The position numbers were made by a program, and so were the translations under genes. A model generated the notes under the pieces. It was not told where the DNA came from. It saw only the letters and a list, made by a program, of their open reading frames with translations, and searched no databases. From an uncultured Prevotella sp. (GTDB lineage: Bacteria; Bacteroidota; Bacteroidia; Bacteroidales; Bacteroidaceae), in NCBI GenBank assembly GCA_900541575.1, contig UQKO01000068.1, positions 1 to 11,907 on the forward strand: a DNA stretch of 11,907 nucleotides, in the 5' to 3' direction. This document shows positions 1 to 6,104 of the stretch, in pieces. The stretch's first letter is position 1; the number at the start of each line of letters is the position of its first letter.

Positions 1-3
1 CGT

Positions 4-43
4 CTCAGCAATTCAAGCAAGCTTGATTGCATTCGACTTGCAC
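4..43 (+). repeat. 40-bp dispersed repeat, copy 1
   Basis: This 40-bp stretch matches positions 1556-1595 at 38 of 40 bases; the differences are g21/a and a36/c. It contains a small hairpin, TCAAG-CAAG-CTTGA, at 14-27. The second copy lies inside an inverted-repeat-bounded element, so this copy may be the end of a similar element that starts left of the window. It has no coding sense that I can see. Confidence 0.75.
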
Positions 44-85
44 GATAATTCAGCCCGTCCATCCTAAATCCGAAATAAAAACATT

Positions 86-104
86 AATAATGATAACCAT
101 GTAA
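86..104 (+). promoter_or_regulatory. Possible Fur-box-like site upstream of flavodoxin
   Basis: The 19 bases agree with the classical Fur consensus (GATAATGATAATCATTATC) at 13 positions, with a strong left part ATAATGATAA. The site lies about 20 bp upstream of the predicted -33 element of the flavodoxin promoter. Flavodoxins commonly replace ferredoxin under iron limitation and are often Fur-controlled, so the location makes sense. The surrounding DNA is AT-rich, which makes chance matches easy, and the right half-site is poor. Confidence 0.3.
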
Positions 105-124
105 ATAATCATCGTATTTAGGTA

Positions 125-155
125 TTGTATAGAAGTTGAAACCAAGCTAACTTTG
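125..155 (+). promoter_or_regulatory. Flavodoxin promoter (Bacteroidetes type)
   Basis: TTG at 125-127, a 20-bp spacer and TAACTTTG at 148-155 match the Bacteroidetes -33/-7 promoter pattern. Transcription would start near 160, giving a leader of about 55 nt before the ATG at 216. Confidence 0.7.
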
Positions 156-215
156 CAACAGTTAAAACCAACGGCTTTAGCCATACACTTACATAAATAA
201 AAACAACTAAAGATT

Positions 216-713
216 ATGAAAAAGACTGTTATTATCTATGGCACAAGCACAGGCACTTGTGAAGACCTCGCTGGCAGAATTGGAGCAAAATTGGGTGTGG
301 ACAACGTTATCAACGTAACCGACCTTGACGACAGCGTTATCGCCAACAACGACAACCTTATCCTCGGTACATCCACTTGGGGTGCAGGCGAGGTGCAGGA
401 CGACTGGTATGACGGCTTGGAGGTTATCAAGAACGCCGACCTTAGCGGCAAGACTGTAGCTCTTTTTGCCTGCGGCGACTCCGAGTCGTATCCTGACACC
501 TTCGTAGGCGGAATGTCAGAGATATACAATGCCGTAAAGCAGGCTGGCGCTAACGTTATAGGTGCAGTTGCTACGGATGGCTATACATTCGACGACTCCG
601 AATCGGTTGTTGACGGCAAGTTCGTGGGTCTGGCTCTTGACGAGGTGAACGAGGACAGCAAGACAGACGAGCGCATAGACGACTGGGTAGCCGAAATAAA
701 GCCCAACCTCTAA
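216..713 (+). CDS. fldA: Flavodoxin, long-chain type
   Basis: A 165-aa FMN-binding flavodoxin, a soluble cytoplasmic one-electron carrier that can stand in for ferredoxin with pyruvate:ferredoxin oxidoreductase-type partners. The phosphate-binding loop GTSTGTCED is at residues 9-17. The first FMN-contact loop reads STWGAGEVQDDW, with a Trp over the flavin. The second reads CGDSESYPDTF, with the expected Tyr. The C-terminus ends in DDWVAEIKPNL, typical of the family. Length and the insert after ATDGYTF fit long-chain flavodoxins. The ATG at 216 sits about 55 nt after the predicted transcription start and begins the first beta strand directly. The next gene, DUF2023, is 49 bp downstream without a terminator, so the two are probably cotranscribed. 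A Fur-like site upstream hints at iron control, which is inference. Confidence 0.95.
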   Translation: MKKTVIIYGTSTGTCEDLAGRIGAKLGVDNVINVTDLDDSVIANNDNLILGTSTWGAGEVQDDWYDGLEVIKNADLSGKTVALFACGDSESYPDTFVGGMSEIYNAVKQAGANVIGAVATDGYTFDDSESVVDGKFVGLALDEVNEDSKTDERIDDWVAEIKPNL

Positions 714-762
714 TCAACATACCCAACAGTTAGTATTAACACATAAAACCAAGTTTTCAATC

Positions 763-1119
763 ATGCAGCAATCCACAGCAGTACCAGTAGACATGAAGGT
801 TCTGATGAACCATATCTACGAATATAAGAAGGGAGTGCGCCGTATGGTACTCTTCACTTTCAACAAGCAATACGAGGACGTTGCAATCCGCCGACTGGAA
901 AGCCAAAACATCAAATACGTTATCCAGCCGGTTGGCAGCGACCGCCTTAATTTGTATTTCGGTAGAGAGGAGTGTCTTAACGCCATACGCATGATTGTAA
1001 CACGGCCTCTCAACCTGCTCACGCCTGAGGAGGACTTTATGCTCGGGGCTATGCTTGGATATGATATATGCGCTCAATGCGAGAGGTACTGTGAGCGTAA
1101 GGACAGAAAAGGCAGCTAA
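763..1119 (+). CDS. DUF2023 family protein
   Basis: A 118-aa protein that I recognise as DUF2023, a small Bacteroidetes-centred family often found directly after flavodoxin. No biochemical role is established that I know of. It has no signal peptide or membrane segment, so it is probably cytoplasmic. The C-terminus carries a cysteine cluster, C103-x2-C106-x3-C110, in the sequence CAQCERYC, followed by a charged tail ERKDRKGS. With a further Cys at about residue 71 this could bind a metal or an Fe-S cluster. The 49-bp gap after fldA and a terminator hairpin at 1156-1192 suggest a two-gene operon, so a role in flavodoxin-dependent electron transfer or iron response is a fair guess. Met11 at 793 is an alternative start. 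Confidence 0.85.
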   Translation: MQQSTAVPVDMKVLMNHIYEYKKGVRRMVLFTFNKQYEDVAIRRLESQNIKYVIQPVGSDRLNLYFGREECLNAIRMIVTRPLNLLTPEEDFMLGAMLGYDICAQCERYCERKDRKGS

Positions 1120-1155
1120 GAGGGCGTGTCAAAACTCTCTTATTCTTAAATCGAG

Positions 1156-1192
1156 TAGGAGGTAAACACTAATCATAGGTGTTTATCTCCTA
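1156..1192 (+). terminator. Terminator hairpin after fldA-DUF2023
   Basis: Arms 1156-1169 and 1179-1192 form a 14-bp stem with one G.T pair around a 9-nt loop, followed by a short T-rich stretch (attttcatgttt). It lies 37 bp after the DUF2023 stop. The sequence before it, gagggcgtgtcaaaactct (from 1119), resembles insertion-sequence ends seen in Bacteroidales, but I cannot confirm that. Confidence 0.65.
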
Positions 1193-1452
1193 TTTTCATG
1201 TTTACCGACCTCTCACATAGGGTGTTCCTTTTCGCACTTTGTTCGTTTATCATGTGCGCATGCTTCGCCACTTGCTATTTGGCTCAAAACCGCGCAGAGA
1301 TTTTTTAGTTTTTGCCCCGCCCCAACGCTCTCCCTAACAGATCGTGTGTATAACACAAACCATCAACGGACCGGCTTACTTGCTAAAAGTAAGTCGGTCC
1401 GTTGCGCTTTACCATTCCACGTTATAAACGCGAGTTCGGGATAAGGATTGCG
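1193..1452. other. Gene-free convergent intergenic stretch
   Basis: No plausible gene is visible on either strand. Apart from the hairpin at 1364-1404 it contains T-rich and G/C-rich patches, such as gattttttagtttttgccccg around 1300. They look like decayed mobile-element or structured intergenic DNA rather than coding sequence. Confidence 0.5.
1364..1404. terminator. Strong hairpin, possible bidirectional terminator
   Basis: Arms 1364-1381 and 1387-1404 form an 18-bp stem with a single G.T pair (g1374/t1394) and a 5-nt loop. There is only a short T tract (gcgcttt) on the plus side. The hairpin sits between the plus-strand flavodoxin unit and the minus-strand TonB receptor, where a shared terminator is expected. 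Because 1156-1192 already serves the flavodoxin unit, this one may serve the receptor gene or may be a palindromic repeat. Confidence 0.5.
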
Positions 1453-1555
1453 TTAAGGGTGGTTCTATAAATTCTGAGATTTATGGTACCCAATTCAGAT
1501 GTGCGATTTGCATGGTCTTGAAAGCGTCTTTTTTCTTTGAGAACATGGGCTGCGG

Positions 1556-1595
1556 CTCAGCAATTCAAGCAAACTTGATTGCATTCGCCTTGCAC
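1556..1595 (+). repeat. 40-bp dispersed repeat, copy 2
   Basis: This is 38/40 identical to positions 4-43. It lies inside the 258-bp inverted-repeat-bounded element and keeps the small TCAAG...CTTGA hairpin, with the loop changed from CAAG to CAAA. Confidence 0.75.
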
Positions 1596-1599
1596 CATG

Positions 1600-1653
1600 T
1601 TTGATAGTAAAATCAGTCACATAGCCCGCTATGCTCCTTCATTTACTATCAAA
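1600..1653. repeat. Nested inverted repeat (cruciform-like)
   Basis: TTTGATAGTAAA (1600-1611) pairs perfectly with TTTACTATCAAA (1642-1653). Concentric with it, CATAGC (1620-1625) pairs with GCTATG (1628-1633) around a CC turn. The two 8-nt stretches between the stems do not pair and would form an internal loop. The shared centre indicates one designed-looking hairpin within the element. Confidence 0.7.
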
Positions 1654-1713
1654 AATACACTCCCAATACCATACAAATCCCATCATCAGAATTTATAGAA
1701 CCACCCTTAATAC

Positions 1714-4176
1714 TTAGAATTTCATTTTCAGATCCATTCCTATCATGCGAGGCGCTCCATACTGAGCAAAGCGATTGCCCATGCTATCGAAGGCAAAGGT
1801 AACGTAACGTGAAGCTGTGAGGTTGCGTGCCCAAAGTTCTATGCTGATGCCATGCACGAGTTCTGCGCCAAGACGAGCAGAGAGGGTGGCATAGAAAGGC
1901 TGAGAAAAAGAGTTTGCCTCGTCCCACATCACTCGGCCTGCCCCATTGATAGCCATGCCCACCGACCATGCTTTTACGAAGTCGGCTTTCTCCGTCTTGT
2001 CAATAGGCTGACGAAAATCTACGGAGAAGTTCATCGTATGCTGAGGTATGAAGGGCACGCGATTGCCCGTATAGTCTACACGCTCTCCACTTTGTGAGGC
2101 TCCCAAGTCGTAGGCAGTAAACTCTGCCTGTGTTAGTCCATAACCCGCGCTTAGATTTAAGCGGTCGGCAAGGAGTTGCGAGCGAAGTCCCAACTCTACT
2201 CCGTAGCTGCGACTTCGTCCTGCATTCACCATGATACGTCCCATGCCACTTTCGGCAAATCGGGCAAGCTGCTGATCACGCGTTTTCATATAGAAGCCTG
2301 ATAGGTCGAGCTGCAAGGCACGTTCTGCCAAGTTGTGATGGATGCCCAGTTCGTAACTCCAAGTATATTCGGGCTTATAGTAGAGTTGATTCACAGATGG
2401 CTCATTGGGCGTGATGCCATCGAGCACGGAGGAAAGTCCAGCCAAGGCACCTTGCTTCATGGCCTCGGGCAGGGGGAGGTTGTTAATCGTCTGAACGCTA
2501 TAATCCTTCACACTCAAGAGCATTGAGCGGCGAAGTTGTTGCTGCGACAGGTCGGAGTACGACTGAATATTATAGCCTCCCGAACGATAGCCTTTAGCTA
2601 CGGAGAAATATACATTTCCCAGTCCGCGCGGAAGTGTATAGTTGAGTGCCCCTTTGGGCAATACCTGCCAATCGTCGTGCTTGAGTACTCCCGTGAGTGA
2701 AGGATTGGCCTCTAACTGCGTGTTGAAGTGCATGGTCGGTCCCATTGCCATCTGAAAGCGGAAGGGAACGGCTGCACCACTTTCTGTGCCCGAAAGCAAA
2801 TGAAGTTCGCGGTGGTCGTAGTCGAGACGTAGCCCCAGTGTGAGCGAGAGTCCGCCTATGAGGTGCACCGTACTCTGATGAAATACTGCCGCGTTGAGCG
2901 AAGGCGTGCGCAGATGGGCAGAGAAGGGAATTTCACTTCCTGAAAAACTCACACCCACGGCAGGGCGCTGAGGCATATTGGCTGCAATCTGACGATTGAG
3001 ATAGCTCACGCCTTCACCATAGAAAGTCACGGGGCAATCCGTTGATAGCCATTGGTACATGGCAAATGCTCCCGTGGTCCAGGTCCAACGGGGCATGGAG
3101 CCTTGAGAAGGTTTGCTCTTTACAGAAATTTCTTCGCTAAGCGTGCTCATCTGTTGGCGTTGGCAGAGTGAGAAAATGTCGTTGCTCGAGAAGTCCTGGT
3201 CCATAAAGAGACGATCGTTGAGATGCTGAAACGAAGTAATCGAACTCAGTACAAGGCGAGGTAACTGATGCTCCACGCCCAGTCCCGTGTTGAACAGGCT
3301 ACGGCGATACTTGCTCGGTCGGTTTTGATTCAATGTGCCCCAGTCTCGATTGTCGCCGCCCGAAGTCTCAAAGCCTTTATCAAATGAGGAAGTCTGTCCC
3401 AATAGATAGTAAGGACATGCCCCTTCGTTGCTATGTTCGTAAGAGGCCGTCCAGTCCATCTTCACAACGTCGGTAGGCTTCCACGTCCAGCGTATGCGTC
3501 CTCCGCCAGCTTCTGAGTTGTCTTGCTTCTTGCTGTTAGTAAGATTCATAAAGTAGCCGTCTCGGCCTTGATAGTAACCGCTGAGACTGAGTCCCATTCC
3601 CTTTCGAGGATGCAGATAAGTGGTCAGCGAAGCATGGCGCGTCATGGCGCGTTCGCCCCATCCTGTACCGATGCCTGCTTGCAAGTCGGTGCCATAATGT
3701 GTCAAAGGGTCGGCGGTGAAAATACGTACGAGCCCTCCCATCGTGTTGCGTCCATAGAGCGTGCCCTGCGGACCGCGAAGCACGTCGACACGTGTCACGT
3801 CTTGAAAAGTAAAATCGTAGGCCGACTTGTCTACATACGGCACATTGTCAACGTAGAGCCCTACGGCAGGAGTGTTGATGCGCGAACCAATGCCGCGGAT
3901 ATACACCGCCGAAGTGAGGCGACTGCCATAGTCGGGCATAAAAAAGTTTGGGGCGAGTGTCGAGAGTTGCTTCATGCTCTCCACTTGTCGCTGTTGCAGC
4001 GACGTAGCGTCAAATAGTGATACGCTGAGCGGTTGTTGACGCAATTGTCGAGTCTCTTTAGGCTGTGCCACGACCACAGCTTCTTCTATGTCAAAATTCT
4101 TGAGTGAATCTGCCGCAAGAGGCAGAGAAATGAGTAGGGGTAGAAACACTTTTCTTTTAAGTAATAAGTAATACAA
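1714..4176 (-). CDS. TonB-dependent outer-membrane receptor
   Basis: An 820-aa TonB-dependent receptor of the iron/cofactor/siderophore type (COG1629-like). It would import a large ligand through the outer membrane using TonB-ExbBD energy. A hydrophobic signal peptide covers about residues 7-22 (VFLPLLISLPLAA). A possible TonB box, EEAVVVAQ, is at 31-38. The plug domain, about 44-160, contains RGIGSR (94-99) and the family signature RGPQGTLYGRNTMGG (134-148). The rest is beta barrel, ending in the outer-membrane terminal Phe (MDLKMKF). There is no SusD partner or carboxypeptidase-regulatory N-domain, so a SusC role is unlikely; the ligand is unknown. The start is unusual: no ATG lies between the upstream in-frame stop (at 4264) and the signal peptide. 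TTG at 4176 is used here and GTG (codon 10, 4149) is the alternative. The stop lies 3 bp from the repeat element. Confidence 0.9.
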   Translation of the reverse strand: MYYLLLKRKVFLPLLISLPLAADSLKNFDIEEAVVVAQPKETRQLRQQPLSVSLFDATSLQQRQVESMKQLSTLAPNFFMPDYGSRLTSAVYIRGIGSRINTPAVGLYVDNVPYVDKSAYDFTFQDVTRVDVLRGPQGTLYGRNTMGGLVRIFTADPLTHYGTDLQAGIGTGWGERAMTRHASLTTYLHPRKGMGLSLSGYYQGRDGYFMNLTNSKKQDNSEAGGGRIRWTWKPTDVVKMDWTASYEHSNEGACPYYLLGQTSSFDKGFETSGGDNRDWGTLNQNRPSKYRRSLFNTGLGVEHQLPRLVLSSITSFQHLNDRLFMDQDFSSNDIFSLCQRQQMSTLSEEISVKSKPSQGSMPRWTWTTGAFAMYQWLSTDCPVTFYGEGVSYLNRQIAANMPQRPAVGVSFSGSEIPFSAHLRTPSLNAAVFHQSTVHLIGGLSLTLGLRLDYDHRELHLLSGTESGAAVPFRFQMAMGPTMHFNTQLEANPSLTGVLKHDDWQVLPKGALNYTLPRGLGNVYFSVAKGYRSGGYNIQSYSDLSQQQLRRSMLLSVKDYSVQTINNLPLPEAMKQGALAGLSSVLDGITPNEPSVNQLYYKPEYTWSYELGIHHNLAERALQLDLSGFYMKTRDQQLARFAESGMGRIMVNAGRSRSYGVELGLRSQLLADRLNLSAGYGLTQAEFTAYDLGASQSGERVDYTGNRVPFIPQHTMNFSVDFRQPIDKTEKADFVKAWSVGMAINGAGRVMWDEANSFSQPFYATLSARLGAELVHGISIELWARNLTASRYVTFAFDSMGNRFAQYGAPRMIGMDLKMKF

Positions 4177-4258
4177 ATAGGGGCGGGAAGATGCTGCCGC
4201 TGCGTAGTGTGTTGGTTGCAGAGCGGTGAAGTTCCTCTCTCCCTTTTCAATTCGGGTG

Positions 4259-4289
4259 CAAAGTTACACCGATATTTCTGCCTACGTAA
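4259..4289 (-). promoter_or_regulatory. Probable promoter of the TonB receptor gene
   Basis: On the minus strand TAACTTTG (4259-4266) is a perfect -7 element and is identical to that of fldA. The -33 triplet 20 bp upstream is TTA rather than TTG, so the match is partial. It predicts a transcription start near 4254 and a leader of about 75-105 nt, depending on which start codon is used. Confidence 0.55.
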
Positions 4290-4311
4290 TCCTTATTTAT
4301 AAGGAGATTTT

Positions 4312-4359
4312 ACGCATTACGGGCTTGCTCAGCCATTGCCAAGCAAGCCCGTAATGCGT
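4312..4359 (-). terminator. Terminator hairpin after the symporter gene
   Basis: A perfect 18-bp stem (4312-4329 with 4342-4359) surrounds a 12-nt loop, 16 bp after the symporter stop. The minus-strand sequence that follows is aaaatctcc, so a classic U tract is absent. The stem strength and position still favour a terminator. It separates the symporter from the receptor gene downstream. Confidence 0.65.
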
Positions 4360-4375
4360 TTCTGTATGATAGAGA

Positions 4376-5746
4376 TTATTTGCGAATGACTTCCGAAGTA
4401 TCTTCTTCGTCTAGTCTCTTTTCCCAAAGATAATGCCTTGTTTCCTTCACCACCACGCCCGAGAGCAATAGAAGAGAAATAATATTGGGAATGGCCATCA
4501 GCGCATTACAAGTATCGCCAAGATTCCACACGAGGTTGATTGCCGTGACAGACCCCACGAATGTGCTTGCTATCCACATCACACGATAGACATAGCGCGC
4601 ACGTCGGCCAAAGAGATACTCAAGTGCCTTCTCGCCCAAATAGCTCCACCCCAAGATGGTACTAAACGAGAATGTGACAATGCCCATCGTCAGCACAAAT
4701 GGGCCAAACGTTGGAATCTGTCCGAAAGCTACCTTTGTCAGCGTGGCTCCTGCCGTAGAGTCGATGTTGGGATTGGCCATAATGGAACTTACGAGGACCA
4801 ATCCCGTGATAGCACATATTACCACTGTGTCCCAAAAAGGCGAAGTAGAGCTAACCAATGCTTGGCGCACGGGATTCTTCGTTCGCGCTGCGGCTGCCAC
4901 GATAGGTGCACTGCCCAATCCGCTCTCGTTTGAGAAAAGTCCGCGAGCAATACCATAGCGCATGGCAATCATCATGCTTGCTCCCACAAAACCGCCCGTA
5001 GCAGCCTGCGGACTGAAAGCGTCTGTCACGATGAGCCTTAGCGCAGGCCACACGTAAGCATGGTTTACACCCAAGAGCCAAAGGCATCCGCCCACGTAGA
5101 ACACTGCCATAAACGGTACCAACCCCTCGCATACGCGGGCGATACCCTTCACACCAAACATAATCACGGCACATGTCAGCAGCGCTATCGTAACGCCCGT
5201 GGTAAAGGGTGGAATGTGGTAGCCCTCTTCGAGGAGCATCGAAATGGAGTTGCACTGTATCATGTTGCCTATAAAGAAAGAGGCCAATATGGTGCAGAAG
5301 GCAAATGCCCATCCTAACCAGCGGCACCCCAAACCGCGCTCGAGCGCATACATTGGGCCGCCTAACATCTTGCCATCTTCCGTCTGTACGCGATACTTCA
5401 CGGCCAGTAGTCCCTCGGCATATTTTGTGGCAATGCCCAGTACGCCCGTCATCCAGCACCAAAAGACGGCTCCTGGACCGCCCATTGTCACCGCTGTGGC
5501 CACACCGATAATGTTGCCCGTGCCGATGGTGCCTGCAAGACTTGTGGCAAGAGCCGAAAATTGGCTTACGTCGCCCGTCGAACCCTTGTCGCGTTTCACA
5601 CTTAGGCGAATGGCCTTAAATATGTAGCGCTGAGGAAACTTCAGTCGGATGGTGAGATAAAGGTGCGTGCCTAGTAGGAGCACAATCATTGGCACACCCC
5701 ATAGGTAGCCGTTGATATGGGTCAGAAGGTCGTTGAGTCCTTTCAT
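4376..5746 (-). CDS. Sodium:alanine/glycine symporter, AGCS family
   Basis: A 456-aa inner-membrane protein of the alanine/glycine:cation symporter family (AlsT/DagA/YaaJ relatives), which brings in small amino acids with Na+. It shows many hydrophobic segments in the usual APC-fold pattern and the family's normal length. Diagnostic motifs are GTGNIIGVATAV (75-86), GGPGAVFWCW (89-98), GGPMYALERGLG (129-140) and NESGLGSAPI (273-282), all in conserved membrane regions. The C-terminus is a short charged cytoplasmic tail. The ATG at 5746 begins the usual N-terminus; no clear Shine-Dalgarno is seen, as is common in this phylum. A promoter at 5908-5938 predicts an unusually long leader of about 155 nt containing the inverted repeat at 5803-5874. 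Alanine versus glycine specificity cannot be read from the sequence. Confidence 0.93.
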   Translation of the reverse strand: MKGLNDLLTHINGYLWGVPMIVLLLGTHLYLTIRLKFPQRYIFKAIRLSVKRDKGSTGDVSQFSALATSLAGTIGTGNIIGVATAVTMGGPGAVFWCWMTGVLGIATKYAEGLLAVKYRVQTEDGKMLGGPMYALERGLGCRWLGWAFAFCTILASFFIGNMIQCNSISMLLEEGYHIPPFTTGVTIALLTCAVIMFGVKGIARVCEGLVPFMAVFYVGGCLWLLGVNHAYVWPALRLIVTDAFSPQAATGGFVGASMMIAMRYGIARGLFSNESGLGSAPIVAAAARTKNPVRQALVSSTSPFWDTVVICAITGLVLVSSIMANPNIDSTAGATLTKVAFGQIPTFGPFVLTMGIVTFSFSTILGWSYLGEKALEYLFGRRARYVYRVMWIASTFVGSVTAINLVWNLGDTCNALMAIPNIISLLLLSGVVVKETRHYLWEKRLDEEDTSEVIRK

Positions 5747-5802
5747 GTCGCTTATTATATGGATGGTCTAGTTGGTAAGCAAGTGAGGAAGCTAATTTGT
5801 TT

Positions 5803-5874
5803 CAAGGCGATTCTATTCATTCCGAAATGAAATATTTTATTTCTCAGAATGAATAGAACCATCCTATAACCTTG
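5803..5874. repeat. Inverted repeat related to the MITE-like element ends
   Basis: The core arm ttctattcatt (5811-5821) pairs perfectly with aatgaatagaa (5848-5858), and the outer bases caagg (5803-5807) pair with ccttg (5870-5874) across an asymmetric bulge. Read on the minus strand, the right arm (aggatggttctattcat) closely resembles the terminal repeat at 1453 (agggtggttctat). The sequence falls inside the predicted leader of the symporter mRNA, so it may be a leftover element, an RNA hairpin, or both. Confidence 0.65.
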
Positions 5875-5907
5875 ATAGTGGCTCTCTTGTCTGCCATGTT
5901 ACGATGG

Positions 5908-5938
5908 CAAAAGTACAAATTTTCTCTTTTTTAAACAA
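5908..5938 (-). promoter_or_regulatory. Predicted symporter promoter
   Basis: On the minus strand TTG (5936-5938), a 20-bp spacer and TACTTTTG (5908-5915) match the Bacteroidetes promoter pattern exactly. Transcription would start near 5902, about 155 nt before the ATG. A small hairpin with a TTCG loop (5936-5949) overlaps the -33 element. Confidence 0.65.
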
Positions 5939-5983
5939 CATTCGTGTTGCTTTAACATGCTTATTGCTCACATAATGTCAGTT

Positions 5984-6008
5984 TTTAGGTTCGTGTCTCT
6001 AACCTAAA
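5984..6008. repeat. 8-bp inverted repeat in the divergent intergenic region
   Basis: TTTAGGTT (5984-5991) and AACCTAAA (6001-6008) are a perfect inverted repeat with a 9-nt spacer, about 100 bp before the DUF3298 gene. It could be a protein-binding site or a weak hairpin. I could not place a convincing -33/-7 promoter for the DUF3298 gene in this region. Confidence 0.35.
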
Positions 6009-6104
6009 GTTCCTAAAAAAAGTGCATTATTCCTCTCTCTCCCCTTTGCCAAACAGAATATGCTTTGTATTTTTGTCGCCCATACAAATATATATACCAC
6101 AGTT

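Larger units (their letters stand above)
1453..1710. mobile_element. MITE-like element with 25-bp terminal inverted repeats
   Basis: Positions 1453-1477 and 1686-1710 are perfect 25-bp inverted repeats; the left arm begins ttaagggtggttctat. Inside the ends similarity continues imperfectly: gatttgcatggtcttg on the left resembles gatttgtatggtattg read inward from the right. The 258-bp unit has no transposase and no long reading frame. It carries copy 2 of the dispersed 40-bp repeat and a nested hairpin at 1600-1653. Related ends occur at 5803-5874 and 10283-10305. This fits a non-autonomous mobile element or a large structured intergenic repeat. I see no clear target-site duplication (left flank gattgcg, right flank tac), so mobility is inference. 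Confidence 0.65.

Noticed and set aside
3523..4017. 164-codon plus-strand frame opposite the TonB receptor
   Set aside because: It is antisense to conserved plug-domain motifs and has no independent support.
4851..5462. 203-codon frame within the symporter gene
   Set aside because: It is an alternate frame of a well-supported membrane transporter, with Arg/His/Cys-rich composition typical of a shadow.
5747..5902. Glycine riboswitch in the symporter leader
   Set aside because: AGCS genes are often glycine-riboswitch controlled, but the leader shows no conserved aptamer core, only the inverted repeat.
6060..6104. Upstream start for the DUF3298 protein
   Set aside because: It would place 15 extra residues before a standard MKK signal peptide; 6105 is the better start.
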